From Adiantum capillus-veneris (taxonomy: Eukaryota > Streptophyta > Polypodiopsida > Polypodiales > Pteridaceae), in contig CM043964.1 of NCBI GenBank assembly GCA_014529385.2, positions 106,706,087-106,766,086 of the forward strand: a DNA stretch of 60,000 nt, read 5' to 3'. Below are positions 32,440 to 43,985 of the stretch, piece by piece. The stretch's first letter is position 1, and each line of letters starts with the position of its first letter. The notes beneath the pieces are model-generated. The model had not been told where the DNA came from. It did not search any database and saw only the letters and a program-made list of their open reading frames with translations. Both the position numbers and the translations under genes were made by a program.

Positions 32440-33440
32440 TCAAGTACAATCTCTAAGCCCTTTATTTATCAAAGTCGCTTTCTTGGCCCGGTAGTCAACC
32501 ACGGTGTAGTTCTTGTGGTACCAAGGGATCTCGAGTAGAACGTCACTCGCGTGCCCTGAACACCCCTGTCATTGCAAACAAAGTTTGCCAATGCTTGGTG
32601 TAATGGCAACATCCCATCCGGGTGCCAGTCAAACTACCTCCGCCTGTGGCATCAGTCTGTCGGGCCTAATTCCAAATCGAGTCGCCAATTCCAAGTGAAA
32701 AGAAGTTGACCTTGGCTCCTTCAAAAGAGCTTCCCGATCCTTCACTTTGCCCCAAAAGCGGCAAAGTTTGTACTTTCATTCATTTGATTCGGTGCAAGTC
32801 CCACGCCATGTGGTACCAGTTCTGCTTTTTTATCTGCCTTTTCTGCCACATTCCTCAGCTGCTCTCGAACTCTCAGACCTGTCGTCGTCTTTATCATTCT
32901 GTTCTTTCTGTGCCTTTTTAGGGCACTTCGCGGAGATATGTCCATGTTTCCCGCATCCAAAGCACTTCCCCTCTCTGATGAAGTGAGCTCTCTCCTCAGG
33001 AGTAAGCTTGGGTCGTGCATCCTTTTTTCTTTGGGTTGCTCTTTTTCTTTCTACTTTCATTCCCATAAGTCTGTTCGGCTCGTTGTGTCATGGCCTCATC
33101 TGTGGGGTAGGTCAGACTGCCAGAGTGAATGGCAAAGCCCCGCTTCGCATGACTCATCAACTCCTGAATAGAAGCTGACTTCTGTTCCAAGTAGTGATCT
33201 CGGATCTCTGTAGGTAGACCAAGGTAAACCGCTCAATTTGTTCTCTGAGCGAGATCTTCTTGAATGAAGAGGCGGGTAGAAAAGAGCTCAAGAATCTTTC
33301 ACAATAAGCATTGATTGTATCTTTCTTGGTCATATGAAGATGGTTCCAAGCAGCTCGTATATCTCGTTCATATTCTTGCGTCAACCAAGAAGAAATAAAA
33401 AGCTTCTTAAATTTCAGCCATTTAACTGGCGCAATCTTGT
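32440..33440 (-). pseudogene. gag C-terminal part, zinc knuckle and protease of element C
   Basis: Pieces of gag (33384-33157, YERDIRAAWNHLHMTKKD; 33190-32996) lead to the knuckle CFGCGKHGHISAKC (about 32921-32966). Protease-like text (ATWHPDGMLPLHQ-type and the IPWYHKNYTVVDYR end) occupies about 32730-32470. Several frames are needed, so it is inactive. Confidence 0.65.
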
Positions 33441-34390
33441 TTAAAAGAAGCGTGGACCACCGAGTACGAGCATTCCTCTTAAAGTAAGAGGCAGCTCTCC
33501 GAATCTTGGAGTGCTCTGAATAGCGTCCTCCCGCGAAAGCGATGTCAAACTGCTGAAAAAAGACAAAGCCTTCGAAGCATCCGAGTATCCTGAAGAAGTA
33601 TCAAACTTGATCGAGTGGCCACCTTCCTTAAACTCTCGGACTTTCTTGCTTTTATCTTCGAGAAAGTCATACTGGTTAGCTTTGTAAAAATTCTTCTTGT
33701 TCGCATAAAAGTTTCCATCATCAGAATCTGAGCTGTATGTAGACGAGTCCTCAGTAGAACTGTCACTCACTGGGCGAGATGTAGCCTTCTTTGCCTTTTT
33801 CTTGCCCTTTCCGAAGCGTTGTTTCTTGCTTCGCTTTTTGCTTTTCTTGTCTTCTTCGCTCGAGTCTGAAGAGCTAGAAGAACTGTCAGAAGAAGAAGAA
33901 GAAGAACTGGGTAGGTCTTCAAACTTGACGCGCTTCTTCAATTTCTTTGCCTTGTCAAATGTCGACCGACGACCCAAATATCCCGGGAAGTCAGTGCCTT
34001 TCTTCTGCTTTTTGCCGTGCTTTTTGCCTTTCTTTTGCGCGTCAAAAAGCTGAGCAATCCATGCATCAACCACGTTCTCCAGTTCCTTCTCCGTATATTT
34101 TCTTGGAGGCAGAAGGTTTCTTGAGAGCAGGTTTCGGGAGTGGTGTTGTGGTTCTTTGCCACTCGATTTGTACCTCTTCCAAAGAGGTCTGGTTCATATA
34201 TTTTGCCATCTTCGGGTCCTTGGCAAAATTGAGCATCATCTTTGTTGCATCGCCGATCAACTGGCGACGCTCCATCTCTCGCCGCTCCGCCTAAGTAGGC
34301 CAAGGCGGGCCATACTCTCTGCCGGAATCTTCGTTGTGATCCCTGCCCGCATCTCCAGATGCAGAGGGAGTCGACTAATCATTGCCTGAA
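33441..34390 (-). pseudogene. gag N-terminal part of element C
   Basis: The start is near 34390 (MASGNDSTPS-type leader with one stop). MERRQLIGDATKMMLNFAKD (34275 downward) is shared with element F. From 34073 a 210-residue frame holds Lys-rich and long Ser/Asp tracts followed by NKKNFYKANQYDFLED. The polyserine stretch is encoded by TCT/TTC triplet repeats (about 33880-33910). The frameshift lies between the two frames near 34070. Confidence 0.7.
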
Positions 34391-34466
34391 GCCATAGGTG
34401 CCGCGGAAAAAAAATTCGGGGATCGGATTTCCCGTAGAAGAGAAATCGGCCGCGCTCTGATACCAC

Positions 34467-35008
34467 TGTAACAGACTTGGGCACTCCAAGTCAAGAATCA
34501 ATCGCGACAACACCAAATAACCACTTCAAAACAATTCACAGATCACAATAGATTTGCACTGGCCCGGCGGAGTTCCGTGCCTAGAGATATTGGCCCCAGA
34601 GACTGGCGCCCCTTTCGGTATTTCTTTTTGTATTAATCAATTCAAAGTACAAGAGAGTGGGTCGGGATTCACTCTCAGACTCTGTGCCCAGATGCTCTGA
34701 GAGGTGAAGCCCTCACCACTAATTTAAAGGTTACAAGAGATGCCCAAAAGCAGAGTCCCAAAAGCTTTTAAAATAAAAAGCATCAGTTCTCTCTCTTTCT
34801 CTCTCTCTTAGAGAGTCTTTTCTCTTTTTTTATAAAAAAAAAGCAAAATTCGTGTCGCTCATCATTTTCCAAAATTTTTTTTTTTTTTTGTAGCCTCCAC
34901 GATTTCTGGAAATTAGGATTTCTGGCAGAAATTAGGGTTTGCAGTAATTTTAGGGTTTTTGGCAGAAATTAGGGTTTCTGCTATCCGCCACGTCATCACT
35001 TTGTGACA
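34467..35008 (-). repeat. 5' LTR of element C
   Basis: It pairs with 19179-19717. The primer site follows at 34454-34465 after a one-base spacer. Three AAACCCTAA words and the GATGACGTGGC box occur at the same places as in the partner. Confidence 0.92.
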
Positions 35009-35013
35009 TGATG

Positions 35014-35561
35014 TGGCGTGTCCACAGTACACACACATACACCCTCCCCTTGCACATAGTCTCGGAAATGCTGGCTGCTCTTGAAATTCACGGAAAATGC
35101 TGATGTGGCATGGCTGTATGGCAGCTCTTTCTTACGCAAAAAGCAGTGGCAGCTTTTGGGCTACGCAATTTAGCAAGAGAGAGAGAGAACTTTATTAAAA
35201 CTGCTTTTACTCAAGAAGTCTAGAGAATGAAAGCTTTTGATTTTGATTTACAGCTTTTGGGGCTCTGCTTTTGGCATCCCTTGTAAAACCTTTATAAGTG
35301 TGGGCAGGCCTCCCACTTCTCAGAGCATCTGGACGCAGAGTGACGAGTCTGAGAGTGAGAGCCTCCCACTCCTTGGTACTTTGAGTTGCAGATTAATACA
35401 AAAAGAAATACCGAAAGGGGCGTCAGTCTTTGGGGCCATTATCTCTAGGCACGGAACTTCGCCAGGCAGTGTTGAATCAATTGTGAATTGTGAACTGTTT
35501 TGAAGTAAATTCCTGTCGTGTCGCGGTAGAATCTTGACTTGGAGTGTCCAAGTCTGTTACA
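35014..35561 (+). repeat. 5' LTR of element F (main part)
   Basis: Ends AAGTCTGTTACA before the primer site. It contains AAAGAAATACCGAAAGGGGCG, the expected early-transcript block shared with LTRs of C and K. The first 18 bases are at 19161-19178. Confidence 0.8.
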
Positions 35562-35627
35562 GTGGTATCGGAGCACGATCGATTTCTCTTCTACCGGGAA
35601 ATCCGATCCTTTTTTACGCGGCACTTA

Positions 35628-36347
35628 TGGATTCAGACAGAGATCAGTCGACTTCCTTTGCATCCGGAGATGCGGGAAGAGATTAGGAAGAAGATTCACA
35701 CGAGGAGTACGGGCCGCCTCGGCCTACTCGGGCGGAGCTTGAAGAGATGGAGCGTCGACGATTGATCAATGATGCAACAAAGATGATGCTAAATTTTGCG
35801 AAGGACTCGAAATTTGCAAAATTTATGACCCAGACCTCCTTCGACGAGGTGCACTCAGTGGCAGCAAACCACAGAACCACCCCTCAAACCGGCACTCAAG
35901 AAACCTCCCTCCAAGGATGTTTACAGAGCAAGAATTAGAAGAGCTGGTTGATGCACCGATTTCTCAACTTTTTGACGCGTAGAACAAAGCTGAAAAGCAC
36001 GACAAAAAGTAGAAGAAAGGCATTGACTTCCTGGGTTATTTGGGTCGTCAGTCTACATTTACCTCGGCAAGAAAGCAGAAGAAGCATGTGCGATTTGAAG
36101 GAGTACCTAGTTCTTCTTCTTCTTCTTCTTCTGACAGTTCTTCTAGCTCCTCTGACTGGAGCGAAGAAGGCAGAAAAGGGAAAAAGCGAAGCAAAAGCAA
36201 AGCTTCGAAAAGGGCAAAGAAGTCTAAATCTCGCCCACTTGTTGACAGTTCTACGTTCTACAGAGGACTCATCTTCAGATAGTTCGCACTTTGACGACAA
36301 CAGCTTTTTTGCAAAGAAGAAGAATTTCTATAAAGACAACCAGTATG
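35628..36347 (+). pseudogene. gag N-terminal part of element F
   Basis: Starts MDSDRDQSTSFASGDAGRD and then a TAG. It continues with RAELEEMERRRLINDATKMMLNFAKD and a Ser-rich tract (36110-36150, TCT repeats), and ends at AKKKNFYKDNQY, where element G is inserted. It is homologous to element C gag, block by block. Confidence 0.7.
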
Positions 36348-37510
36348 TGTCACGTGCACATCTAACCCTATGTGTACGTGGACAAGCTACTTCATGACAT
36401 GGGTTCACTTCAGGTAAGTTAGCCTAGCTTAGGAAGTGTTCTGGCACTTTTGTGAGTCTGTTCGCAGACCGTGCATGTCCAGGCACTTACAAATGCATAT
36501 CCTCTGGTTGCACACAGCATGATCATCAGATTCCATCAAGAGCATTTTAAAGAGCAGAAAACCTATTTTCCCTATTTTAGCCATTTTTCACTTAATATTT
36601 TTAAGTGACTTGTTGGGAAACTGGGTAGGGCAATTTAGCCAAGTGACTACATAAGAAACCTAGCGCTAGCACTTTCTGGTAGAAGAGGCAGTAGGGACTC
36701 GGTGTTCGACAGTACACCTTCTCAGCAAGACCCCCCGGCGGACAACTTAGCGTTTTCAGCCATCAAGAAAGGCCAGTGTTTTCAGCCATTGCAGATCAGA
36801 CCCAGTGTTTTGCAGTTGAAAATCAGCTTGGCGTTAGCAGTTTGCAGCAGACTCCCTAGCGTTTTTGCAGCAGACCACACATCAGCGTAGCGTTTTTTGC
36901 AAACAGCAGATCTCCTAGCGTTTTGCAGATTCCCGACGACAGTTCAGCCATTAGCATCAGCGTTTTGTATTTTCAGCACCTAGACACTGCAGACCAAGCC
37001 CCAAACCTCGCATATCTCACCTTCCCGCAGCAGATCCTCGCCGCATGGTCAGATCCACCGAAGTTTGCAGATTCAGTCCGGAAAATGCAGATTTCAGCAT
37101 CTAGGTTTTCAACGCGTCGTCGTTGCATCGTCGTCATTGCCGTCACCACCGACATAGAGTCAGAATTCAGCAGATACAAGATTTGCAGATTTCAGCCCTT
37201 AGCCTTTGCAGATTCCAGCCCGTCTCGTCGTCGTCCACATCGTCGGCAAGTCCATAGCATTGTAGAGATTTGTGCAATCAATAGTAGACCGCTCGAGGGT
37301 TTGACAACATTCTGGTGTCGTACTCTTCTCTCTCTATCTCTCAGTCTCAGCACCTCCGTTCACAATGTTTGCCACTTTGTTTGTGATCATTTGCACTCTC
37401 ACACTAAAGGAACGGAAGGCTCTCCCTTCCTTAAGTAAAAGGAACCTTGAGCACAGTTCGGAGCACTCATCTTGAGCAAAGTTCATCATTCACATCCGCT
37501 GCACCTTACA
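36348..37510 (+). repeat. 5' LTR of element G
   Basis: The middle third (36700-37220) is made of many short AGCGTTTT / GCAGATTTCAGC words. A CT-rich patch lies at 37325-37350. Related LTRs, in minus orientation, are at 48771-49005, 51050-52357 and 52565-53799. Confidence 0.85.
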
Positions 37511-37523
37511 TTGGTATCAGAGC

Positions 37524-37980
37524 TTTGGGAGTGTTCTGTATCACTCAAGGAAAGAACCACATAATGTTTTTTGCTTATTGCGGTCGCACGTAACCCAAGT
37601 CCACTTGGGCGTGTCGATCCCTAATCGTGTTTTGAAGAGTGATAGGAAACCCAAGAAAGAAGGGCTTGTCCAGCCTTCCCTTGTTTCTCTTTTCACTCAT
37701 TCTGAGCGGACCGTGCATTTAGCGGCCGGCCAATCGACGTGAGGTGGGAAAAAGCAACCTTGGTGTGCGGCCGCGGGAAAGAGAGGAGCTCGGGTAAGAG
37801 AAGATCCTTCTGTGACACAGATTGCTAAAGAAGAACCTCAAGAACCCAAGAACCTCAAGAACCCAAGAACCACAAGAACCCAAGAACCAGAAGAACCCAA
37901 GTTCCTTGTGAACTTAAGAACCCAAGTTCCTTGTGAACTTAAGAACCCAAGACTTCAGTGCATGGTCATCACCCGAAGCG
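37524..37980 (+). other. leader of element G with AAGAACCC repeats
   Basis: Between the primer site and gag. Positions 37830-37950 consist of repeated AAGAACCCAAGAACC and AAGTTCCTTGTGAACTT words. The same leader, inverted, is present in element I (50585-51036). Confidence 0.7.
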
Positions 37981-37981
37981 G

Positions 37982-38475
37982 ATGGATACTTCGCATGGAG
38001 GTGATGAGCATGAAAGTGGCGAAGAAGAATTTTCCCCACTAGGAGGTTTTTCTGACCCTCCCCCTTCCCCATCTACGCCAAGGATTACACCAAATCCTAT
38101 GGAGGCTTTGGTCAAGTCGATGATGGACATGATGATACGACAAAATAGACAACAAGAAGTGTGGCACGAAGAAAGAATGGCAACCATAGAGCGTGAGCGC
38201 GAGCAAGTGCCCTTGACGGCCGCAGAAAAAACACAGAATTGGTTCGCGAGCACAAAGAAAGAAAAGCCGAATTGGATCGCGAGCGCGAAGAAAGACAGTT
38301 AGAGCGTGAAGCGCAGAGAGACCAACGCATGCAAGAGTTGGTCCTACTATTTTCTAATGTGCAGGTGCAGATTGAGAGGAATCAGGAGAAGGAGACTTTC
38401 TTAGTCGTTTCTTCTCCAAAGCACGACACACGTGATTTGCATGATAATGATAAGCATGATGAATTGCATGATCAA
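37982..38475 (+). pseudogene. gag of element G, charged coiled-coil type
   Basis: Starts MDTSHGGDEHESGEEEFSP, followed by a Pro-rich part and a long Glu/Arg-rich helix (IEREREQ, LDREREERQLEREAQRDQRM) that changes frame near 38220. It ends in His-Asp repeats (DLHDNDKHDELHD), where the solo LTR is inserted. Element I has the same gag in better condition (50115-50564). Confidence 0.7.
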
Positions 38476-39302
38476 TGTTGCTAAATTGGCTTTATCTGAC
38501 AGAAAAATAATTCTAAATGAATTATTGGATTTATAAGTGAGTGTTTTCTCGCTTGGAACACCAAGGAAAAATAATTCTAAACGAATTATTGGAATTTAAA
38601 GTGAGAGGGTTTTTCTCACTGGAGATATCCGAGTACAGAGTATTCCTAGTGCGTCATTCAAAGTAATGACGAGAGCACCGTGAACGGGAATATCTGTAAG
38701 TCCACCAGGAACGGGTACCTCTGATGCGTCACATTGGATGGGTGGCAGGGAGCATCGGGAAAAAGTATTTGACCATCCAAGAACGGACATCTCTGATGCG
38801 TCATAGGATGGGTGACATAGAGCATCGCGAAGGAGATTGTACCGTAAGTTCGGTAGGAAAGGACTAGGTGATGGGTATTCTTGATGCGTCACAAGGTGGG
38901 TGACAGGTGCATCAAAAAGGGAATATCCATAGTCAGGAGGAAATTCCGAACTGTGTTAGGAATGTGCACAAGGAAAAGCAAGCACTTGAATGAAGATGTG
39001 TACAGAGGAAACTTTGAGGAAAAACGGATGCTTTCTGAGAAAGCGGGTTGCTTTTCAGAAAAGCATATGCTTTCCCGCGAGGAAGTCTATGTCTGCATTG
39101 CAACTGTGTCCAGGGACGCCTGGGAAGTGCTGTGAAAGCATTGTTTTTGACTTATAAGGTTTTATTAAGTTTTTGGGTAGATTCAGACCATTTTTAAAGG
39201 TGACCGGGCGTCCACTTCATAAGGGGGCAGTCCATGATTAGATAAATTAGTAAAAACCAGCCAACGGTTTTTCTCTCTCTTTTTTTTTTGCGGAAGAGCG
39301 CA

Positions 39303-39333
<31 letters not shown>

Positions 39334-40441
39334 CGGCCGCGATCTCTACACGAGCAGCCAATGCTCTGCTATCTTTGGCGTGGCGAGGGAGCTATAAAAG
39401 CATCACATGCCCTCTCCCAGAGAGAAGATTAGTTTTTGCAAGAAGAAGATGCTACTGCAAATTTCAACCGGAAAGAAGACGTTGCCGGTGATGCCCACGG
39501 CTGCCCCAAGTGTACCTGATGTCGCCAAGACCAAGTGCACGAGTTCCCTCGCGAAGAAGTGCCTACGAAGCATGTTTTCATCGCGACAAGCTGCTGTTTT
39601 TCTCTGTTTTCAGCCCACAAACATCGTAGACGGGGCTGATTTATGAGAAGGAACTCGAGAACACACCTCTTTTGTGTGTAGGATTGGAAGAGAGGATTTT
39701 CTATGTCGAGATCTCTTTCAGGGAATTGTTTTTCGAGAACCGAGTTGCGTTTCGAGCGTCGAGACTTTGAAGGTAATGATTTTCATGTTATGATCTCTAA
39801 GTATTTGTTTGTAGGTGTACTTCCTCTTAGTGAGGGAGTAGGAGCAGAGAAAGCGCTCTGAGGAAAGAGCCAGATCAGCCCAAGGGTTTCGTACTCGAGT
39901 TTGGGAAGTAGATCCACGGATCAGAGAGAGGTAGTCTCTTGAGTTGTGATCCGGAAGTTGGAATTCCCAAGTAAGGACTTCGTGTTCGGGAAAGCAGAGT
40001 TGTTCTGCGGGAAGAGGAGTGTGGAAACAGAGTTGGAAAAAAGAGTTGCAAGGATGCCATGCCCTGAGTCTAGAAGGTGAGATCCAGAGGCGAGAACCTT
40101 GATTCTCGAGGATTTGGAATAAGGAAAGGAAGGGTCTTGGAATAGGGTTTTGCCCTAGGAATAGGAAGCCGAGGCTTTCGGGAACCATCAAGTCTTATTC
40201 TAGAATGAACGTGGTAATACGTTCGGTTCAAGTGCTTGTATAGACTTCTTCTCAGTAATAAAGATACTATTACCGGGGGGGGGGGGACCAACCCATCTTC
40301 TGGTCCCCAGTATTGTGTCGATCTTCTCACTCTCTCTCTCTCTCTATCTATTTCTCTCTATATCCTCTGGCTTCAATATTAAGTGATAAATTTTATTTAT
40401 TCGAGTATATTCTATATTGCTATGCGCTCCCATTTGTGACA
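38476..40441 (+). mobile_element. solo LTR of a D-related family
   Basis: TGTTGC...TGTGACA, 1966 bp, with perfect TSD ATCAA (38471-38475 and 40442-40446). It includes repeated CTGATGCGTCAC blocks (38722, 38793 and 38882), an A run at 39310-39332, GGCCGCGATCTCTAC, a TATAAAAG box near 39394, a G run near 40266 and TGGTCCCCAGTATTGTG near 40300, the same sequence as D's palindrome arm. No internal genes. Confidence 0.88.
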
Positions 40442-40464
40442 ATCAAGATGTGATTATTCACGAG

Positions 40465-40849
40465 TGTTATGTCCCGCTCTTAGGAGAGGGAATCTAGCCC
40501 AGACGTCGTCGGGATGGGCATCCAGTGTTAGGGCGGACGTAGTGTGAACCCGGCCAGTGTGGCCTGCCATTATTATAAAAGGGACGCCAAGGCCTCATTT
40601 GCAGTTATCGACCCCCACTGGTAGAGTACCACTGGTTAGCCCGCGAGGCTAGGAGTGCACGAGGTCACCTAGAGGAGGTGAGACCGGGTGGTATGGGACG
40701 CTCGGTTTTACAGGTGCACGTCTACGTCCTCGGAAGTTGGCCCTAGCATGGGGGAGCTGCCGGATGGTGGCTATGGTCGGGTGGTTCGTCCGACGCGTGT
40801 CTGTAGGCGGTCCGTGTAGCCTGGAGATCCACTCCATGTGTTCGTTTCA
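40465..40849 (+). repeat. 5' LTR of element H
   Basis: Short 385-bp LTR, TGTTATGTCCC to GTTTCA, with TATAAAAGGGA near 40575 as the likely core promoter. The partner is at 47976-48360. Confidence 0.9.
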
Positions 40850-41006
40850 TGGTATTAGAGCAGGCTTGGCTACGGAATGGACCGTGTGCACACCTATAGA
40901 CTGGTTCGAGTCGGATGATACTTGTTTCATGCAATTTTGATGAAATGGTTATTTAATTTATTGTTTTTCTTCTCAGTAGTGTGGGTGCAGGTGAAATTTA
41001 ATGTGT

Positions 41007-41667
41007 TGTCACAAGACGGGCACCACGTGCCAAAAGAAAAGAGCAGATTGAACAGACTTTTAGCACTTCAATAACAATTGAACTGAAAGAGAGACGACAC
41101 GCGACAAGGAGCGACGAAATTCCACCCCAGAGAGTATTGGCCCCAAACCTTGGCGCCCCTTTCGGTATTTCTTTATATTGCATCATCAAAGTACAAGCCG
41201 ATACTCCAGACTTTGCACCTTCTCCAGGAAGCATGCCAGAGAATGAGCCCTAACCGCATATTTAAAGGCCCTTGGCCTAAAAAGCAATTATGGTGAAAAG
41301 CCTTCAAAGTTCAAACTCAAAAGAATCTGGTCCAAAAGCAAAGCTAAAAAACTACCAGCGTAAATCACGGAAATCCGTACAGCCTGCCACGTCATCAGTC
41401 AGCGCAAAACGCGGAAATCCGTACAGCTTGCCACGTCATCATGACAACGCAATTTTCGGAAAATCTGCCACGTCATCAGTTTGTGTGTGTGTGTGCGGGA
41501 CCTGCTTTATTTGTATCCTTTGTCACTTGGGGCCCCATTGGACGGGGTCCCCATAAGTTGGTAGGACTTTCTTCTGTTACTTGTTCTTCTTAGGGTTTAG
41601 GTCCCTCGGTCGGCATCTGTAAGTTGCCTCCATTCTTTAGGCTTTGACACGTCAGCAGTTTGTTATA
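41007..41667 (-). mobile_element. solo LTR (K family) in the leader of element H
   Basis: Begins TGTCACAAGACGGG and ends TTGTTATA; TSD TGTGT (41002-41006 and 41668-41672). It contains three tandem blocks (41355-41480) each combining CGGAAATCCGTACAG with TGCCACGTCATCA. A TATA-like TATTTAAAGGC (minus strand) lies near 41265. Confidence 0.88.
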
Positions 41668-41851
41668 TGTGTTTAGCTGATTTTTGATAAACTTCAGCAA
41701 TTTAGCGTGCGGAAAAGCTGAGAACTGCAAGTTTTTCATTAAATTTACTGATTTTTGACAAAAATTAGTGAAATTCTTATTGAACTGCTGATTTTAGATT
41801 AAAAATTCAGCATACAGTTAAAACTCTCCGTGTAATGTTCTCTGTGCGAAG

Positions 41852-41861
<10 letters not shown>

Positions 41862-41943
<82 letters not shown>
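41862..41943 (+). repeat. (GA)n array in the leader of element H
   Basis: 82 bp of GA after a short CA tract, 195 bp before the gag ATG at 42139. Confidence 0.95.
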
Positions 41944-41947
<4 letters not shown>

Positions 41948-42138
41948 TGGCTCTCGTGCTCCTCTCTCGACCCTGCTCTCTCTCACCTGCTCGCACTCCT
42001 GCGCTCCCGCCATCACCTGCTTGCCTTCGAACGCGTACGCCGACATGTAGCGCTCTTTGTAGTTCAACTTTTCGCGATTGAAAAGTGCAAAAAACGCCCA
42101 GTTTCGCGCGAAACTTCCCGTTTTTAACGCACTTTGCC

Positions 42139-43170
42139 ATGGATTCCTCTAGCTCGGATGTGCAGCGTGACGACGCACCAGGTAATGTTCAAATTCCGTT
42201 CATGCATGCTCTAAACACATGGATTACAAGTACCTTCCAGAGCTGCGACCAATGTGTTACCGCTCTGGAAAACGTGAACGTTCAAACGAATATTCGCTTG
42301 GCCTCTCTCGAAGGGGTCGTGCAAGGGCTTAGTTCTCGACTTACCGCTTTGGAAAATATGGCTCAGTCGACGACTGTGCGTATTTCCGAGGGTGAAATCC
42401 ATCTCCAGTATCTACGGACGCAGTTTGCTGCTTTTGGGTGTTCACAGGGTGGTCCAGCGTGTTACCGCTTTGGAAAACGTGAACGTTCAAACGAACATTC
42501 GCTTGGCCTCTCTCGAAGGGGTCGTGCAAGGGCTTAGTTCCCGACTTACTGCTCTAGAAAATATGGCTCAGTTGACGACTGCGCGTATTTTCGAGGGTGA
42601 AACCCATCTCCAGCAACTGCGGACGCAGTTTGCTGCTTTTAGGCGTTCACAGGGTGGTCCAACTGCCACGATTCCGTAGAAAACCACAAATTTCTCAGGG
42701 GAGGAGAAGGAATGTACGGAACTGGCCGTAAATAACTCGCTGCATCAGTGGACCACGTATTTTGATCTCCATGGGGAGCATGATGAACGGAGGATTCAAA
42801 TGATTCCTCTCTATGTGCACAATAAGGCACTTACCAGGTGGCGCGACATGACAGAGAAGCCTACGACGTAGGCTGATTTCTGTGTGAAATTCAAGAGGGA
42901 TTTCGCCAAAATGGATTCTTCAAAAGCTTACACCAAATTGCAGAGTTTTTCGATGAAAGCTCTACCTTTTGATAAGTATACGACAGCTTTCAAAGAGGCG
43001 CTCACCTTCTGCAAGGTGGATGCTACGCATGCTATGCACATGTACCTGCTGGGATTACATGAGGATTACCGTTGGGCCTTAATCAAGGACAAAGCCCCGA
43101 CTGACGTCGAGGATGCAGTGGCAAAGGCCACGACGTTCCATTTGATAAATGGAGCGAATTATGAGTAGGA
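42139..43170 (+). pseudogene. gag of element H
   Basis: Starts MDSSSSDVQRDDAPG, then a helical LTALENMAQ region and, after 42680, the retrotransposon gag core with RWRDMTEKPTT, a TAG at about 42870, FKRDFAKMDSSKAY and MYLLGLHEDYRWALI. A 205-bp tandem duplication (42254-42663) disrupts the frame. Confidence 0.75.
42254..42663 (+). repeat. 205-bp tandem duplication in element H gag
   Basis: Units 42254-42458 and 42459-42663 both begin GTGTTACCGCT and differ at a few bases. The length is not a multiple of three, so the second unit is read in another frame. Confidence 0.92.
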
Positions 43171-43985
43171 AAGAACTTCAGACCATCAGTCCGGTGAGGG
43201 CGCTTCGAGCAAGCGACTGCGATTTCAGCAAAAGTCCAAATCACCGCCGAGATCTTCTCAGGAGAAGAAGAAAGCCAAAAAATGCTTTAGTTGCTGATGC
43301 AGTGAAGAAGGGGGCTTGCTTCGGATGTGGCCAGATAGGTCACCAAATCAAGGATTGCCCCAAGAAGAAGAAGACACAGAAACTGCAAGGTCGTCCTTCG
43401 GTTCAGATTCACGAGATCTCAGGTAACTCTGATGTCATTCAAGTTGAAATCCATTATTTAGCGCACAATTCATGCACTAATTGTACTTTTAGCACCAAAG
43501 TGTTTGATAAGCACGATCTTCTCCGTTTCCTCGGGAAGATCAATGTTCATGACGTGACTGTACTCCTTGATAATGAAAGCTCACATAATTTTGTGGATGC
43601 AAAATTGGTGCAGAAATTGAGCTTGTGGACCTGGGACAGTGACCATGAGTATCGCGTGAAGATGGCTCGTGGCGAGGATACGGATGTATGGAATCGGATG
43701 ATTCCAGATTTGTCACTTGAGCTAGTTGATCACAAAGAGAACCTGGATTTCCACAGCATGCTCGTAGATGCTATTTTAGGAATTCCATGGTTTTATGATA
43801 AACAAGACTCATTGTATATAGACTATGTACATCACTCTCTTGTCTTTGTTAAGCAAGACATGCCTCATGTATCCGTGTCGCTTTGTAATCACAAGTTGTT
43901 ACTGCTTTGGAAATGTATAAAGATATTAAGTCTTCTAATGTTGACTTTTATCAATGTGTACCATTTGTTTGTTTTGATTCATTAG
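43149..43985 (+). pseudogene. zinc knuckle and protease of element H
   Basis: The knuckle CFGCGQIGHQIKDC is complete (about 43317-43358). In the protease the usual DSGA/T site reads LLDNESSHNFVDAKL (about 43562-43606), so the catalytic Ser/Thr-Gly is lost. ILGIPWFYDKQ is the normal flap-end block. Confidence 0.75.

Larger units (their letters stand above)
19179..35008 (-). mobile_element. element C: complete-ended Ty3/gypsy element with nested insertions
   Basis: LTRs at 34467-35008 (5', 542 bp) and 19179-19717 (3', 539 bp) begin and end TG...CA in element orientation and differ by roughly 2% by eye. The TSD TGATG is perfect (19174-19178 and 35009-35013). The primer site TGGTATCAGAGC is complementary to plant initiator tRNA-Met (minus strand, 34454-34465). 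The purine tract AAGAGGGGGG lies just inside the 3' LTR. After removing D (21481-29846) and the small hAT (30565-31550) the pol text joins through both sites, which proves the nesting order. Confidence 0.9.
19161..36347 (+). mobile_element. element F: plus-strand Ty3/gypsy element, split by C
   Basis: The 5' LTR starts TGTCACAAAC at 19161, inside E gag. Its first 18 bases are separated from the rest (35014-35561) by element C, whose TSD TGATG accounts for 19174-19178 and 35009-35013. The rejoined LTR is about 566 bp. The primer site TGGTATCGGAGC (35563-35574) and a gag start follow. Element G interrupts it at 36348. The 3' part of F is not seen. Confidence 0.65.

Noticed and set aside
35014-35561. 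Continuation of element E gag to the right of element C
   Set aside because: The restored sequence across the TSD reads as a new LTR start (TGTCACAAAC...) rather than gag, so F, not E, is the direct host of C.
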